Origin: Lachnospiraceae bacterium | GTDB taxonomy: Bacteria > Bacillota > Clostridia > Lachnospirales > Lachnospiraceae | Direction of reading: 5' to 3' | Assembly (NCBI GenBank): GCA_016286035.1 | Contig: JAEERY010000016.1 | Location: 1 to 64,000 of the forward strand | DNA length: 64,000 bases | In this document: positions 24,853 to 33,458 of the stretch, one piece after another | Numbering within the stretch: position 1 is the first letter of the stretch | Layout of the letters: each line of letters begins with the position of its first letter | Translations under genes and position numbers: made by a program | Notes under the pieces: model-generated | What the model saw: the letters and a program-made list of their open reading frames with translations, nothing else | Databases searched by the model: none | Told to the model about the DNA's origin: nothing

Positions 24853-25975
24853 ACATATAAGAGATAAGTATTTCTTATTGATAAAGCTGGTGCTGCTTAT
24901 TGTATTCAGCATATACGGGATAATTAACACCGCTGATAAGACAGGGGTATCTGTAAAGATACTCCTGCTTGTTTCGTTTTATATCGGAGCGATCGCGGTC
25001 AAAGAATTCATGACAGGGTATAAAAAGGTGATGTTTACCGCAGCATCCCTTATCATTTTTGTAATACTTACATATATCGGCACAGAATACTTTATTCTGC
25101 TTGGCTTTTTGAGCATATATGAGATATTGTCTCTTTTTCCGGCTATCGATCACAGGTTTTATTTCGCACCGCTCATAGGAGTTCTTGTGGATTCTCCTGT
25201 TGGTTTTCTCAATCTGTTCGTAATAGTGTTTATGATGACTATTCTCTATGTGCAGCAGAATTTTGTTGTCAGAGGATATCTGGAAACCATGAGAAAGGAT
25301 CTTGAGAAGGAGCAGAATCTTAAAAAAGACATGATATACCGTGAATACTCTGCAAAGGCTGAGTTTAAACAGAGTCTGCTCAATGCCCAGAATCAGATCC
25401 TTGAAGAGAGAGCGGCACTTTCGCAGACCCTTCATGACAAGCTCGGTCACAGCATCAACGGTTCGATCTATCAGCTTGAGGGAGTAAAGGTTTTAATGGA
25501 AAAGGATCCCGAAAAATCAAGATCTATGATACAGGCGGTAATAGATCAGTTAAGAACCGGTATGGATGAGATAAGAGCCATCCTTAGAAAGGAAAGACCC
25601 GAAAAGAAGGAACTTGCGATGATCCAGCTTTATAAGCTGTGTGAGGACTGCAATGATAAGGGTGTTAAGACAGATCTTAATGTTGAAGGAGATATATCGG
25701 TAATAACCGATGCTATCTGGGAGATAATCCTGGATAATGCATATGAGGCTGTTTCAAATTCGATGAAGTATGCCAAATGTCATCATATAGATATAGTAAT
25801 AAAGGTCTTAAACAGAATGGTCAAGTGTTCTGTAAGTGATGACGGCATAGGCTGCAGCAATATAAAAGACGGAATGGGAATATCCGGTATGCGCAAGCGA
25901 ATGCGAGCTGTTAACGGTACTCTTGATTTTGAATCGGAGGTGGGATTTTGTGTAACGATGCTCATTCCGCTTTAA
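24845..25975 (+). CDS. Sensor histidine kinase, HisKA_3 (DesK/NarL-partner) type
   Basis: A 376-residue membrane kinase overlapping the permease gene by 8 bases. Five or six hydrophobic segments fill residues 1-140, followed by a coiled-coil linker. The phosphoacceptor His is in the HisKA_3 box (SQTLHDKLGHSINGSIYQL, about residue 197). The ATPase domain keeps the N box (IILDNAYEAVSNS) and the G1 box (SDDGIGC), with a shortened end (GMGISGMRKRM). No extracytoplasmic sensor domain is visible, which resembles intramembrane-sensing kinases linked to cell-envelope stress. The likely partner is the LuxR-type regulator at 26540, one gene downstream. Confidence 0.9.
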   Translation: MSEHIRDKYFLLIKLVLLIVFSIYGIINTADKTGVSVKILLLVSFYIGAIAVKEFMTGYKKVMFTAASLIIFVILTYIGTEYFILLGFLSIYEILSLFPAIDHRFYFAPLIGVLVDSPVGFLNLFVIVFMMTILYVQQNFVVRGYLETMRKDLEKEQNLKKDMIYREYSAKAEFKQSLLNAQNQILEERAALSQTLHDKLGHSINGSIYQLEGVKVLMEKDPEKSRSMIQAVIDQLRTGMDEIRAILRKERPEKKELAMIQLYKLCEDCNDKGVKTDLNVEGDISVITDAIWEIILDNAYEAVSNSMKYAKCHHIDIVIKVLNRMVKCSVSDDGIGCSNIKDGMGISGMRKRMRAVNGTLDFESEVGFCVTMLIPL

Positions 25976-25991
25976 AGGATATGGAGGGGAT

Positions 25992-26543
25992 ATGTTTAAT
26001 AAGTTTAATGTATTGGATACAAAGGCAAAGATAAGGATCTTTTTATTTGTACTTATTCTGGCATGGTGCGCATACTGCTCTATCGCCTATTCGATAGAGA
26101 CGAATTTCGGAAATAACTCAGCTACTTATGTGGATACATCGAGTATTGATAATATAGTTGTTGACGGCTCTGATTTTACATGGGCAGTTTTACTGATGGG
26201 ACATGCCGTTAACGGAATGATCTCATTATTGATCTTTTTTCTGTTCTGTGCATTATTGGTCGCCGAATCGATACTTACCCTGATACCTGTCCTTTTGCTC
26301 AGATTTATAGGTATACGAAAGACGACTGAGATAATAAATGAGGAATATCAGCTATCAAAGTATATTTATTATATCGCGATAGCACTTTCCATGATCATCG
26401 GACTGATACTCAACAGATTTTCGGGATTATTGAATTTACTGATATTTGTCGGATTATGGGCGCTTATAGCACGAATATATATATCAGCATTAAAGATGAA
26501 TATGTCGCAACAGCAGATTTCAAATGAAGAGGAAATGCCATGA
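25992..26543 (+). CDS. Membrane protein of unknown function between kinase and regulator genes
   Basis: 183 residues with a good ribosome site (ATGGAGGGG). Four hydrophobic segments are visible at about residues 14-34, 64-95 (long), 122-140 and 143-162. An extracytoplasmic loop of about 30 residues (FGNNSATYVDTSSIDNIVVD) lies after the first, and the C-terminal tail is acidic. I do not recognise the family; a distant DUF2975-like protein is possible. Its last codons overlap the response regulator start (ATGA), so it is co-translated with the two-component system. It might tune the kinase or the exporter, but that is only a guess from position. Confidence 0.75.
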   Translation: MFNKFNVLDTKAKIRIFLFVLILAWCAYCSIAYSIETNFGNNSATYVDTSSIDNIVVDGSDFTWAVLLMGHAVNGMISLLIFFLFCALLVAESILTLIPVLLLRFIGIRKTTEIINEEYQLSKYIYYIAIALSMIIGLILNRFSGLLNLLIFVGLWALIARIYISALKMNMSQQQISNEEEMP

Positions 26544-27178
26544 GCAGGATAAAAGTCATAATAGCAGATGACAGTGATTTCGTCCGTGACGGTATGAGGA
26601 TCATACTTGAGGTGGATGATGATTTTCAGGTGATGGGCTGTGCTTCAAACGGAAGAGAGGCCATTGAGATTGCCCAAAAAGAGGCACCGGATGTATTTCT
26701 TATGGATATACAGATGCCGCAGATGGACGGTATTGAAGCCACAAAAGAGATAGTAAGCAGCTCACTGGGGAAGGTCCTGATACTTACCACATTTGATGAT
26801 GATGATCTTGTGCGCCAGGCACTTGCGGCCGGAGCAAAAGGCTATCTTATAAAAAATCATACTCCCGAGCATTTAAAACAGATGATAAAGTCTGTTTATA
26901 ACGGAACGGGCGTGATGGAAGAGAATATACTTGAATCCCTGACAGGATCAGCCTCGCAGCAGTCTTCATCCGCAGCAGGCTTTGATGAATCGGTATTTTC
27001 TGCAAGAGAACTTGAGATCATAAAAGCGGTTGCCGACGGCCTTTCAAACAAAGAGATATCTGAAAAGCTGTTCATATCCGAAGGGACGGTAAAGAATTAC
27101 ATCACCACCATACTTGCAAAAGAAGGGCTGTCACACAGAACCGCCCTTGCCGTATATTACCTGACCGGAAAAAAATAA
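26540..27178 (+). CDS. Response regulator, NarL/LuxR type
   Basis: A 212-residue regulator. The receiver domain (1-120) has the acidic pair near residue 10 (IADDSDFVRDG), the phospho-acceptor Asp in VFLMDIQMPQMDG (about residue 56) and Lys in YLIKNHTPEH. A serine-rich linker leads to the LuxR-type helix-turn-helix (FSARELEIIKAVADGLSNKEISEKLFISEGTVKNY). It is coupled to the membrane protein before it and is expected to be phosphorylated by the kinase at 24845 and to regulate the ABC-2 exporter operon. Confidence 0.94.
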   Translation: MSRIKVIIADDSDFVRDGMRIILEVDDDFQVMGCASNGREAIEIAQKEAPDVFLMDIQMPQMDGIEATKEIVSSSLGKVLILTTFDDDDLVRQALAAGAKGYLIKNHTPEHLKQMIKSVYNGTGVMEENILESLTGSASQQSSSAAGFDESVFSARELEIIKAVADGLSNKEISEKLFISEGTVKNYITTILAKEGLSHRTALAVYYLTGKK

Positions 27179-27183
27179 ATTCG

Positions 27184-27212
27184 TTGTAATATGCGCTTTC
27201 AGGTAGTATTAT
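27184..27212 (+). promoter_or_regulatory. Promoter of the preQ1 riboswitch-queT transcript
   Basis: TTGTAA (27184-27189) and TATTAT (27207-27212) are spaced by 17 bp. The expected transcription start near 27219 is about 13 bases before the riboswitch. Confidence 0.6.
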
Positions 27213-27231
27213 TGTCTGTGCAACAAAAATA

Positions 27232-27270
27232 GTGAGTTCGAGACCATCCTCACTCAAAACAAAACTAGGA
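27232..27270 (+). promoter_or_regulatory. preQ1-I riboswitch controlling queT
   Basis: P1 is GTGAG / CTCAC (27232-27236 / 27249-27253), the loop is TTCGAGACCATC with the C-rich ligand pocket, and an A-rich tail TCAAAACAAAACTA follows. The tail can re-enter the loop to form the H-type pseudoknot. The tail runs directly into AGGAG, the ribosome site of queT, so ligand binding would hide the site and repress translation. The size and layout match preQ1 class I. Confidence 0.85.
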
Positions 27271-27277
27271 GAAAAAA

Positions 27278-27835
27278 ATGAAAAACAAAACAACGAAACT
27301 TATCACTCAGGGTGCTATCATAGCAGCCTTGTATGTGGTGCTTTCACTTGCCACATACCAATTCTCGTATCTTGAGATCCAGTGCAGAGTGGCTGAAGCC
27401 TTATGCATGATGATCTACTTTACCCCCGCAGGTGTCTGGGGAGTATTCGTCGGATGTCTTATAACAAATATATTCGGAGGATCATGGATCGATATCGTAT
27501 TCGGATCGCTCGCTACTCTGATTGCAGCTTTACTTACCGTTCCGATAGCAAAAGCAGTTAAGAAAAAGAGTGGATCCACACTTGATATCAAACACAGTCT
27601 TTTGATACCCATCCCTACGGTATTAGTGAATGCAATCATCATACCTTTTGTGTTATATTATGGATATGGGATCACGAGCATGGGAAATGCTCAGTCCAAA
27701 CTTGCTGTTTTGGGTCTTATGGCCTTTTCGGTAGGTGCAGGTGAGATCATATCATGCTATATATTTGGTCCCATACTTGTAAAGGTAATGAACAGGGTGG
27801 ACAAGAGCCTTCATCTTTCGGATGATGAGCAGTAA
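27278..27835 (+). CDS. queT: QueT family queuosine-precursor transporter
   Basis: A 185-residue membrane protein with about five helices, the S component of an energy-coupling-factor importer for queuosine precursors (preQ0/preQ1). The hallmark N-terminus (ITQGAIIAALYVVLSLATYQFSYLEIQCRVAEAL) and VFVGCLITNIFGGSWIDIVFGSLATL are clear. The ATPase and T subunits of the ECF module are not in this window and are expected elsewhere. The preQ1-I riboswitch in the leader independently supports the substrate. Start ATG 27278 lies eight bases after the riboswitch-embedded AGGAG. Confidence 0.93.
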   Translation: MKNKTTKLITQGAIIAALYVVLSLATYQFSYLEIQCRVAEALCMMIYFTPAGVWGVFVGCLITNIFGGSWIDIVFGSLATLIAALLTVPIAKAVKKKSGSTLDIKHSLLIPIPTVLVNAIIIPFVLYYGYGITSMGNAQSKLAVLGLMAFSVGAGEIISCYIFGPILVKVMNRVDKSLHLSDDEQ

Positions 27836-27859
27836 TACTTAGTAGAAAAGACAGTTATT

Positions 27860-28852
27860 ATGAAGAAGATATATGCGCTGTTTCTTGCAGTTATGATATT
27901 TGCCTGTGCCTGCGGAAAAAAAACGGACACGGTAACGTCTATGGACAGCAAGATTGAAGATAGTGAACAGGTAGAGGATAAAAATGATGAGAATAATGAA
28001 ACAGCCATACCTGTTCATGTATCGCAGGAGACTGTAGATGTTGAAGGTCTTACGCGAGAGTTTAACATATTCTTTCTTGCAGACTCGCATATATCTCTTT
28101 GTGATGAGAGAGATAAAGAACTTATGGAAAAAGCATCTTCACGCAGTCCGATGTTTAAGGCTGACGATATTGAGGCCTGGGACAGGTTTGATGCTCTTAT
28201 TAAGGATTCCGGCAGTGGCGAGAACGATATAGTCATACTCGGAGGAGATATCATAGATTCTGCGATGTATGCATCCATAGATCATGTAAGTGAACAGCTT
28301 AAAACCCTAAATGTGCCGTATCTGTATTCAATGGGAAATCATGATTTTGAGTACGGAACGGAATACTTTTCTGCTACAGCCTATGAAGAATATCTGCCAA
28401 GGCTTGATGACATACATGGCAGTAAATCGTATCAGGTTAAGGAATACGATGATCTTATCATATTTGCCGCTGATGATGATAACAGTCAGATAGATGCGCC
28501 CATACTTGATGCATTCAAGGCAGAAGCGGCTAAAGGAAAACCTGTTGTGCTCATTGTTCATGTTCCGATAGAACCCGTTACGGGAGATGATTCTCTTACA
28601 GAAAAATGCAAGGAAGTATGGGGACCGTCGGCTGATGATAAATCAAGAGTCACTATGGGAGTGAACGGATGTTATCCGAACGATACAACAAGAGAGTTTT
28701 TGGATCTTGTACTTGCAGATGACAGTCCCGTGGTACTTGTGCTTGCGGGACATATACATTTTTATCATAAAGATATGCTGAATGATAAGATAGTTCAGAT
28801 AGTAACAGGTGCCGCCTTTGAAGGAGACGCCCTGAGAGTGACACTTAAATAA
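27860..28852 (+). CDS. Calcineurin-like metallophosphoesterase lipoprotein
   Basis: A 330-residue secreted lipoprotein: the signal peptide ends in FACAC with the lipidated Cys near residue 19, followed by an acidic linker. The metallophosphoesterase motifs are all present: ADSHI (D-x-H), GGDIID (GD), GNHDF (GNHD), IVHVPIEP and GHIHFYH. It is expected to hydrolyse phosphoesters outside the membrane, but the substrate is unknown. It starts 24 bases after queT and stops three bases before mutS2, so it may be part of a longer transcript. Confidence 0.9.
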   Translation: MKKIYALFLAVMIFACACGKKTDTVTSMDSKIEDSEQVEDKNDENNETAIPVHVSQETVDVEGLTREFNIFFLADSHISLCDERDKELMEKASSRSPMFKADDIEAWDRFDALIKDSGSGENDIVILGGDIIDSAMYASIDHVSEQLKTLNVPYLYSMGNHDFEYGTEYFSATAYEEYLPRLDDIHGSKSYQVKEYDDLIIFAADDDNSQIDAPILDAFKAEAAKGKPVVLIVHVPIEPVTGDDSLTEKCKEVWGPSADDKSRVTMGVNGCYPNDTTREFLDLVLADDSPVVLVLAGHIHFYHKDMLNDKIVQIVTGAAFEGDALRVTLK

Positions 28853-28855
28853 GGC

Positions 28856-31240
28856 ATGAATACAAAAGTTTTATCAGTACTTGAATACAACAAGATAACG
28901 CAAAAGCTGGCAGATTATGCAAGTTCCGCACCCGGTAAGGATATGTGTCTGAAACTTGTGCCTCTCTCAGATATTGATCAGATAGAAGAAGCACAGATCA
29001 ATACACAGGATGCGTTTAACAGACTTATCCGCAAGGACGGCATCAATTTCGGAAGCAACAAGGATGTGACCTTAAGCATGAAGAGCCTGGAGATAGGCGC
29101 CTCTCTTTCAGCCCCCGAACTGCTTTTAACGGCAAAGTTTCTGGCAAATGTCAATCGTGTCAAAGCATACGGACGAAAGGAAAAACCTGATGAGCCGGAT
29201 GATTCGCTGACGGGATTTTTTGAAGAACTGGAATCTCTTACCCAGATTGCAGAAGAGATAAACAGATGCATACTTTCCGAGGATGAGATAGCGGATGATG
29301 CCTCGACAACGCTTAAAAAGATAAGACGGGATATATCTGCGACCAATGATAAGATACACAGTCAGCTGACAAGTATGCTGAGCGGTTCCGTAAGGAGCTA
29401 TCTTCAGGATGCTGTTATCACCATGCGTGACAATAGATACTGCATACCCGTAAAGGCTGAATATAAGAGCCAGGTTCCCGGGATGATACACGATCAGTCA
29501 TCTACCGGTTCTACTGTATTTATAGAACCGGCGGCAGTTGTTAACCTTAACAACAAGATAAGGGAACTGCTCATGGAAGAGCAAAAAGAGATAGAGGTAA
29601 TACTGGCAGATCTGAGTGCAAAACTTGGTGAATATACCGAGCAGATAATAGAAGACCAGAAGATAATGACAAGGCTGGACTTCATATTCGCAAAGGGAAG
29701 ACTTGCCATAGAACAGAATGCTTCAAGGCCGGTATTCAACACCGAACACATAATTAACATCAGGAAAGCCAGACATCCTCTTTTGCCCAAGGATAAAGTC
29801 GTACCCATAGATATAAAGCTGGGCGAGGAGTTTGATCTGTTAATCGTCACGGGACCGAATACCGGAGGAAAAACTGTTTCACTTAAGACTGTGGGACTGC
29901 TTTCACTGATGGGGCAGGCAGGACTTCATATACCCGCAGGCGACAGGTCCAGACTTTCGATATTTAAAAAGATATATGCCGATATCGGAGATGAACAGAG
30001 CATAGAGCAGAGTCTGTCTACTTTTTCCGCACATATGAAGAACATAGTGGCGATACTTAAGAATGCGGACGAGGACAGTCTGTGTCTTTTTGACGAGCTT
30101 GGAGCCGGTACGGATCCTACAGAAGGAGCGGCACTGGCCATAGCGATCCTTGAGCATTTGCATGACAGAGGGATAAGGACCATGGCGACAACGCATTACA
30201 GCGAACTTAAGGTATATGCGCTTTCGACTTCATTTGTGGAAAATGCCTGCTGTGAATTCGACGTTGAGACATTAAGCCCCACATACAGGCTTCTTATCGG
30301 TATACCCGGAAAGAGTAATGCATTTGCCATATCAAAAAGACTCGGACTTAAGGACAATATAATAGAAGCCGCAAAGCTTCAGATAGAAAAAGACAAGGAA
30401 AGTTTTGAGGATCTTATAAGTGACCTTGAGACCAAGAGAGTTGTTTTGGAGCGTGACAGAGAGGAGATCTCTCAGTCAAAGAAACGCATAAAGGAACTTG
30501 AACAGGCTCTTGAGAAAAAACAAAACCGCATAGATGAACAGAAAGAGAATATATTAAGGCAGGCAAGGGAAGAAGCAAGAGAGATCTTACAGGATGCCAA
30601 AGAGACGGCGGATGATATGATCATGTCTCTAAACAAGGCAAACCAGGGAATAGACGTAAGAGAACTTGAGAAAAAGAGAAGTGAATTGAGAGGCAAGATA
30701 GGCCAGACAAATTCAAAGCTTTCTCTTAATACGGAAAAACCAAAAAATAAATCTCTTAAACCGGAAAAGCTAAAACTGGGTGATGATGTCAAGGTTTTAT
30801 CAATGGGTCTTAAAGGGATCGTGAACAGTTTGCCTGATTCAAAGGGGAATCTCTTTGTACAATGTGGTATCATAAGAACGAAGGTAAATATATCCGATCT
30901 TGAGCTGATTGAAGAAGACAGCATAAAGGAGACTGTTTCAAAGAAAAACAGATCCAACATGAGCCAGATAAAAATGAGCAAGAGCTACAGTATATCTCCT
31001 GAGATCAATCTTTTGGGAAGGACTGTGGACGAAGCCATTCATGAACTGGACAAGTATCTTGATGATGCTTATCTTGCCCATCTTCCAAGCGTAAGGATAG
31101 TTCACGGCAAGGGAACCGGAGCATTAAGAAATGCTGTCGTGAATCATTTAAAGCGTGTAAAATATGTTGCGAGCTTCAGGCAGGGTGAATTCGGAGAAGG
31201 CGACGCAGGTGTAACTATAGCGGTATTTAAGGAGAATTGA
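28856..31240 (+). CDS. mutS2: Endonuclease MutS2
   Basis: A 794-residue cytoplasmic DNA/ribosome-binding ATPase. The core lever and ATPase domains hold Walker A TGPNTGGKTVSLK (about residue 335), Walker B CLFDELGAGTDPTEGAAL and the switch ATTHYSELK. A coiled coil (about 510-615) is followed by the KOW-like region and the C-terminal Smr nuclease domain (VRIVHGKGTGALR). It lacks the mismatch-recognition domain of MutS1. MutS2 suppresses recombination and, in Bacillus, helps resolve collided ribosomes. Length is normal. It is followed at two bases by a response regulator gene. Confidence 0.97.
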   Translation: MNTKVLSVLEYNKITQKLADYASSAPGKDMCLKLVPLSDIDQIEEAQINTQDAFNRLIRKDGINFGSNKDVTLSMKSLEIGASLSAPELLLTAKFLANVNRVKAYGRKEKPDEPDDSLTGFFEELESLTQIAEEINRCILSEDEIADDASTTLKKIRRDISATNDKIHSQLTSMLSGSVRSYLQDAVITMRDNRYCIPVKAEYKSQVPGMIHDQSSTGSTVFIEPAAVVNLNNKIRELLMEEQKEIEVILADLSAKLGEYTEQIIEDQKIMTRLDFIFAKGRLAIEQNASRPVFNTEHIINIRKARHPLLPKDKVVPIDIKLGEEFDLLIVTGPNTGGKTVSLKTVGLLSLMGQAGLHIPAGDRSRLSIFKKIYADIGDEQSIEQSLSTFSAHMKNIVAILKNADEDSLCLFDELGAGTDPTEGAALAIAILEHLHDRGIRTMATTHYSELKVYALSTSFVENACCEFDVETLSPTYRLLIGIPGKSNAFAISKRLGLKDNIIEAAKLQIEKDKESFEDLISDLETKRVVLERDREEISQSKKRIKELEQALEKKQNRIDEQKENILRQAREEAREILQDAKETADDMIMSLNKANQGIDVRELEKKRSELRGKIGQTNSKLSLNTEKPKNKSLKPEKLKLGDDVKVLSMGLKGIVNSLPDSKGNLFVQCGIIRTKVNISDLELIEEDSIKETVSKKNRSNMSQIKMSKSYSISPEINLLGRTVDEAIHELDKYLDDAYLAHLPSVRIVHGKGTGALRNAVVNHLKRVKYVASFRQGEFGEGDAGVTIAVFKEN

Positions 31241-31241
31241 T

Positions 31242-31946
31242 ATGGCTGTTTCAAAGCAAAGAATAATGATCGTTGATGATGACAACAACATAGCGGAGCT
31301 TATATCACTCTATCTTATAAAGGAGTGTTTTGAAGCAGAGATCTATAATGACGGGGAATCTGCACTTGAGGCACTGGATACATACAAGCCGAATCTTATT
31401 CTTCTCGATCTTATGCTTCCCGGAATGGACGGATATCAGGTATGCCGTGAAGTGAGAGCCCGCAGCAACACGCCGATCATCATGCTTTCAGCCAAGGGAG
31501 AAGTATTTGATAAGGTACTGGGGCTTGAACTGGGTGCCGATGATTACATGGAAAAGCCTTTTGACACAAAGGAACTCGTGGCAAGGGTAAAATCCGTACT
31601 CAGAAGATACAAAGCCGTTCCGGAGACTGTCACGGAGACTATAGATAAATGTGTTGAGTATCCGGATCTTATCATCAATCAGACAAATTATTCTGTTATA
31701 TATATGGGGAAAAATGTGGATATGCCACCAAAGGAGCTTGAGCTCTTGTATTTTCTGGCGGCAAGTCCGAATCACGTATTTACCAGAGAACAGCTTTTGG
31801 ATCAGATCTGGGGATACGAATATATGGGTGATACCAGAACAGTTGATGTGCATATCAAACGTTTAAGAGAAAAGATCAACGATCACGAATCGTGGAAAAT
31901 AGCCACCATCTGGGGCATAGGTTACAAGTTTGAGGTAAGAGCATGA
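31242..31946 (+). CDS. Response regulator, OmpR/PhoB type
   Basis: A 234-residue regulator. The receiver domain has VDDDNNIAEL, the phospho-Asp in LILLDLMLPGMDG (about residue 55) and Lys in DYMEKPFDTKEL. The C-terminal winged helix is shown by VFTREQLLDQIWGYEY and RTVDVHIKRLREKI. The start is two bases after the mutS2 stop, and the end overlaps the kinase gene by four bases (ATGA). Its target genes are unknown. Confidence 0.96.
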   Translation: MAVSKQRIMIVDDDNNIAELISLYLIKECFEAEIYNDGESALEALDTYKPNLILLDLMLPGMDGYQVCREVRARSNTPIIMLSAKGEVFDKVLGLELGADDYMEKPFDTKELVARVKSVLRRYKAVPETVTETIDKCVEYPDLIINQTNYSVIYMGKNVDMPPKELELLYFLAASPNHVFTREQLLDQIWGYEYMGDTRTVDVHIKRLREKINDHESWKIATIWGIGYKFEVRA

Positions 31947-33373
31947 GGAAAACCCTCTATCTGAAGCTTATTCTTGCATATATCATATTCGGCATATTTG
32001 GATTCATCATGGTATCCACATTTGCCTCTTCAATGACTCTTGAGCATCTTGTCAGGGAACAGGCTGAGAAGATGTATGGTGAAGCTACGCTCATTGCCAA
32101 TACCTACGCGACTGATCTTTACAACAACCAGACATCTCTCGATGCGGTTCAAAAGCAGCTGGATGCTTTGGATACCTATCTTGATGCGACCATATGGATA
32201 ATAAACCCTTCAGGTCGTCTTATTGTGGAATCATCTTCCGTACTTGATATAAATGAAGAAAAGATAGTCGAGAATTTTGACTCGACAGTGACCCTCGGTT
32301 CATATTATACGACCGGGGATTTCTTCGGTTACTTTAAAGAGGATATGTTAAGCGTATATGCTCCGATCACGACTGACTTCACTGTAAAGGGATATGTTGT
32401 GATCCATACATCGATGAGGGATATAAAGGCATCAACGGAATCCTTACTGTCTATCTCATATCTTTTGCTGATACTGCTGTTTTTGCTCTCACTTATAATA
32501 CTGTTATTCTTTACGGAATTTGTATATGTGCCCATAAAGAGGATCACGGAAGCCACAGAGCATTATGCGACGGGTGATATGAACTATGAGCTTTCGATAG
32601 ACAGTGATGACGAACTCGGTTATCTTGGAGGGGCCCTTGCCTACATGGCTCACAAGGTTGCAACGGCAGAAGAGGATCAGAAGAAATTCATAGCAAATGT
32701 ATCACACGACTTCAGATCGCCGCTGACATCTATAAAGGGGTATCTTGAAGCCATGATAGACGGTACGATACCCGAACAGATGCATGAAAAGTATTTAAAG
32801 GTCGTTTTAAATGAGACAGAGAGACTTACAAAGCTCACAAACGGTCTTTTGACATTAAACAATTTAAACATGACGGGCATGGTACTCGAAAAGACCATAT
32901 TTGATATAAATCAGGTCATAAGGAGTGTTGTGGAATCCTTTGAAGGCACACTTCACAAGAAAAAGATCTCTGTCGATCTGGTACTCACCGGGGAGACTCT
33001 TTTGGTAGAAGCGGATATGAGCAAGATACAACAGGTCCTTTACAACCTTATGGATAATGCGATCAAGTTCTCTCATGATGATTCGGTCATAAAGCTGGAG
33101 ACCACACAAAAGAGAAACAAAGTGTTTGTATCGGTTAAAGACAGCGGCATCGGAATACCCAAAGACAGTCTTAAACTCATCTGGGACAGATTTTACAAGA
33201 CTGATCTTTCAAGAGGAAAAGACAAAAAGGGTACCGGCCTTGGGCTTGCCATAACTAAAGAGATAATAAAGGCTCACAATGAGAACATAAACGTTATCTC
33301 TACGGAAGGAGTCGGTACCGAGTTTATATTCTCGCTCTCTGTATATGAAGATGACGAGGATGACGATGTTTGA
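31943..33373 (+). CDS. Sensor histidine kinase with HAMP domain
   Basis: A 476-residue membrane kinase. It has a first helix at about 8-28, an extracytoplasmic sensor region of about 140 residues, a second helix at about 170-195, HAMP (YVPIKRITEATEHYA) and the HisKA dimerisation box with the phospho-His (FIANVSHDFRSPLTSIKGYLE). The ATPase domain keeps N (NLMDNAIKFS), G1 (KDSGIGI), F and G2 (KGTGLGLAI). It is the cognate kinase of the preceding regulator. The acidic C-terminus (EDDEDDDV) is a small peculiarity. Confidence 0.96.
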   Translation: MRKTLYLKLILAYIIFGIFGFIMVSTFASSMTLEHLVREQAEKMYGEATLIANTYATDLYNNQTSLDAVQKQLDALDTYLDATIWIINPSGRLIVESSSVLDINEEKIVENFDSTVTLGSYYTTGDFFGYFKEDMLSVYAPITTDFTVKGYVVIHTSMRDIKASTESLLSISYLLLILLFLLSLIILLFFTEFVYVPIKRITEATEHYATGDMNYELSIDSDDELGYLGGALAYMAHKVATAEEDQKKFIANVSHDFRSPLTSIKGYLEAMIDGTIPEQMHEKYLKVVLNETERLTKLTNGLLTLNNLNMTGMVLEKTIFDINQVIRSVVESFEGTLHKKKISVDLVLTGETLLVEADMSKIQQVLYNLMDNAIKFSHDDSVIKLETTQKRNKVFVSVKDSGIGIPKDSLKLIWDRFYKTDLSRGKDKKGTGLGLAITKEIIKAHNENINVISTEGVGTEFIFSLSVYEDDEDDDV

Positions 33374-33386
33374 TCATTTATGAAGA

Positions 33387-33415
33387 TTGATATTAGCCGA
33401 TGACGGTTATATAAT
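33387..33415 (+). promoter_or_regulatory. Promoter of the DUF1846 gene
   Basis: TTGATA (33387-33392) and a perfect TATAAT (33410-33415) are spaced by 17 bp. The start codon is 44 bp downstream with TAGGAG in front. Confidence 0.75.
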
Positions 33416-33458
33416 AATTTTTTAGGGAAATTAAGGGACATTACAGGTAGGAGACGGT

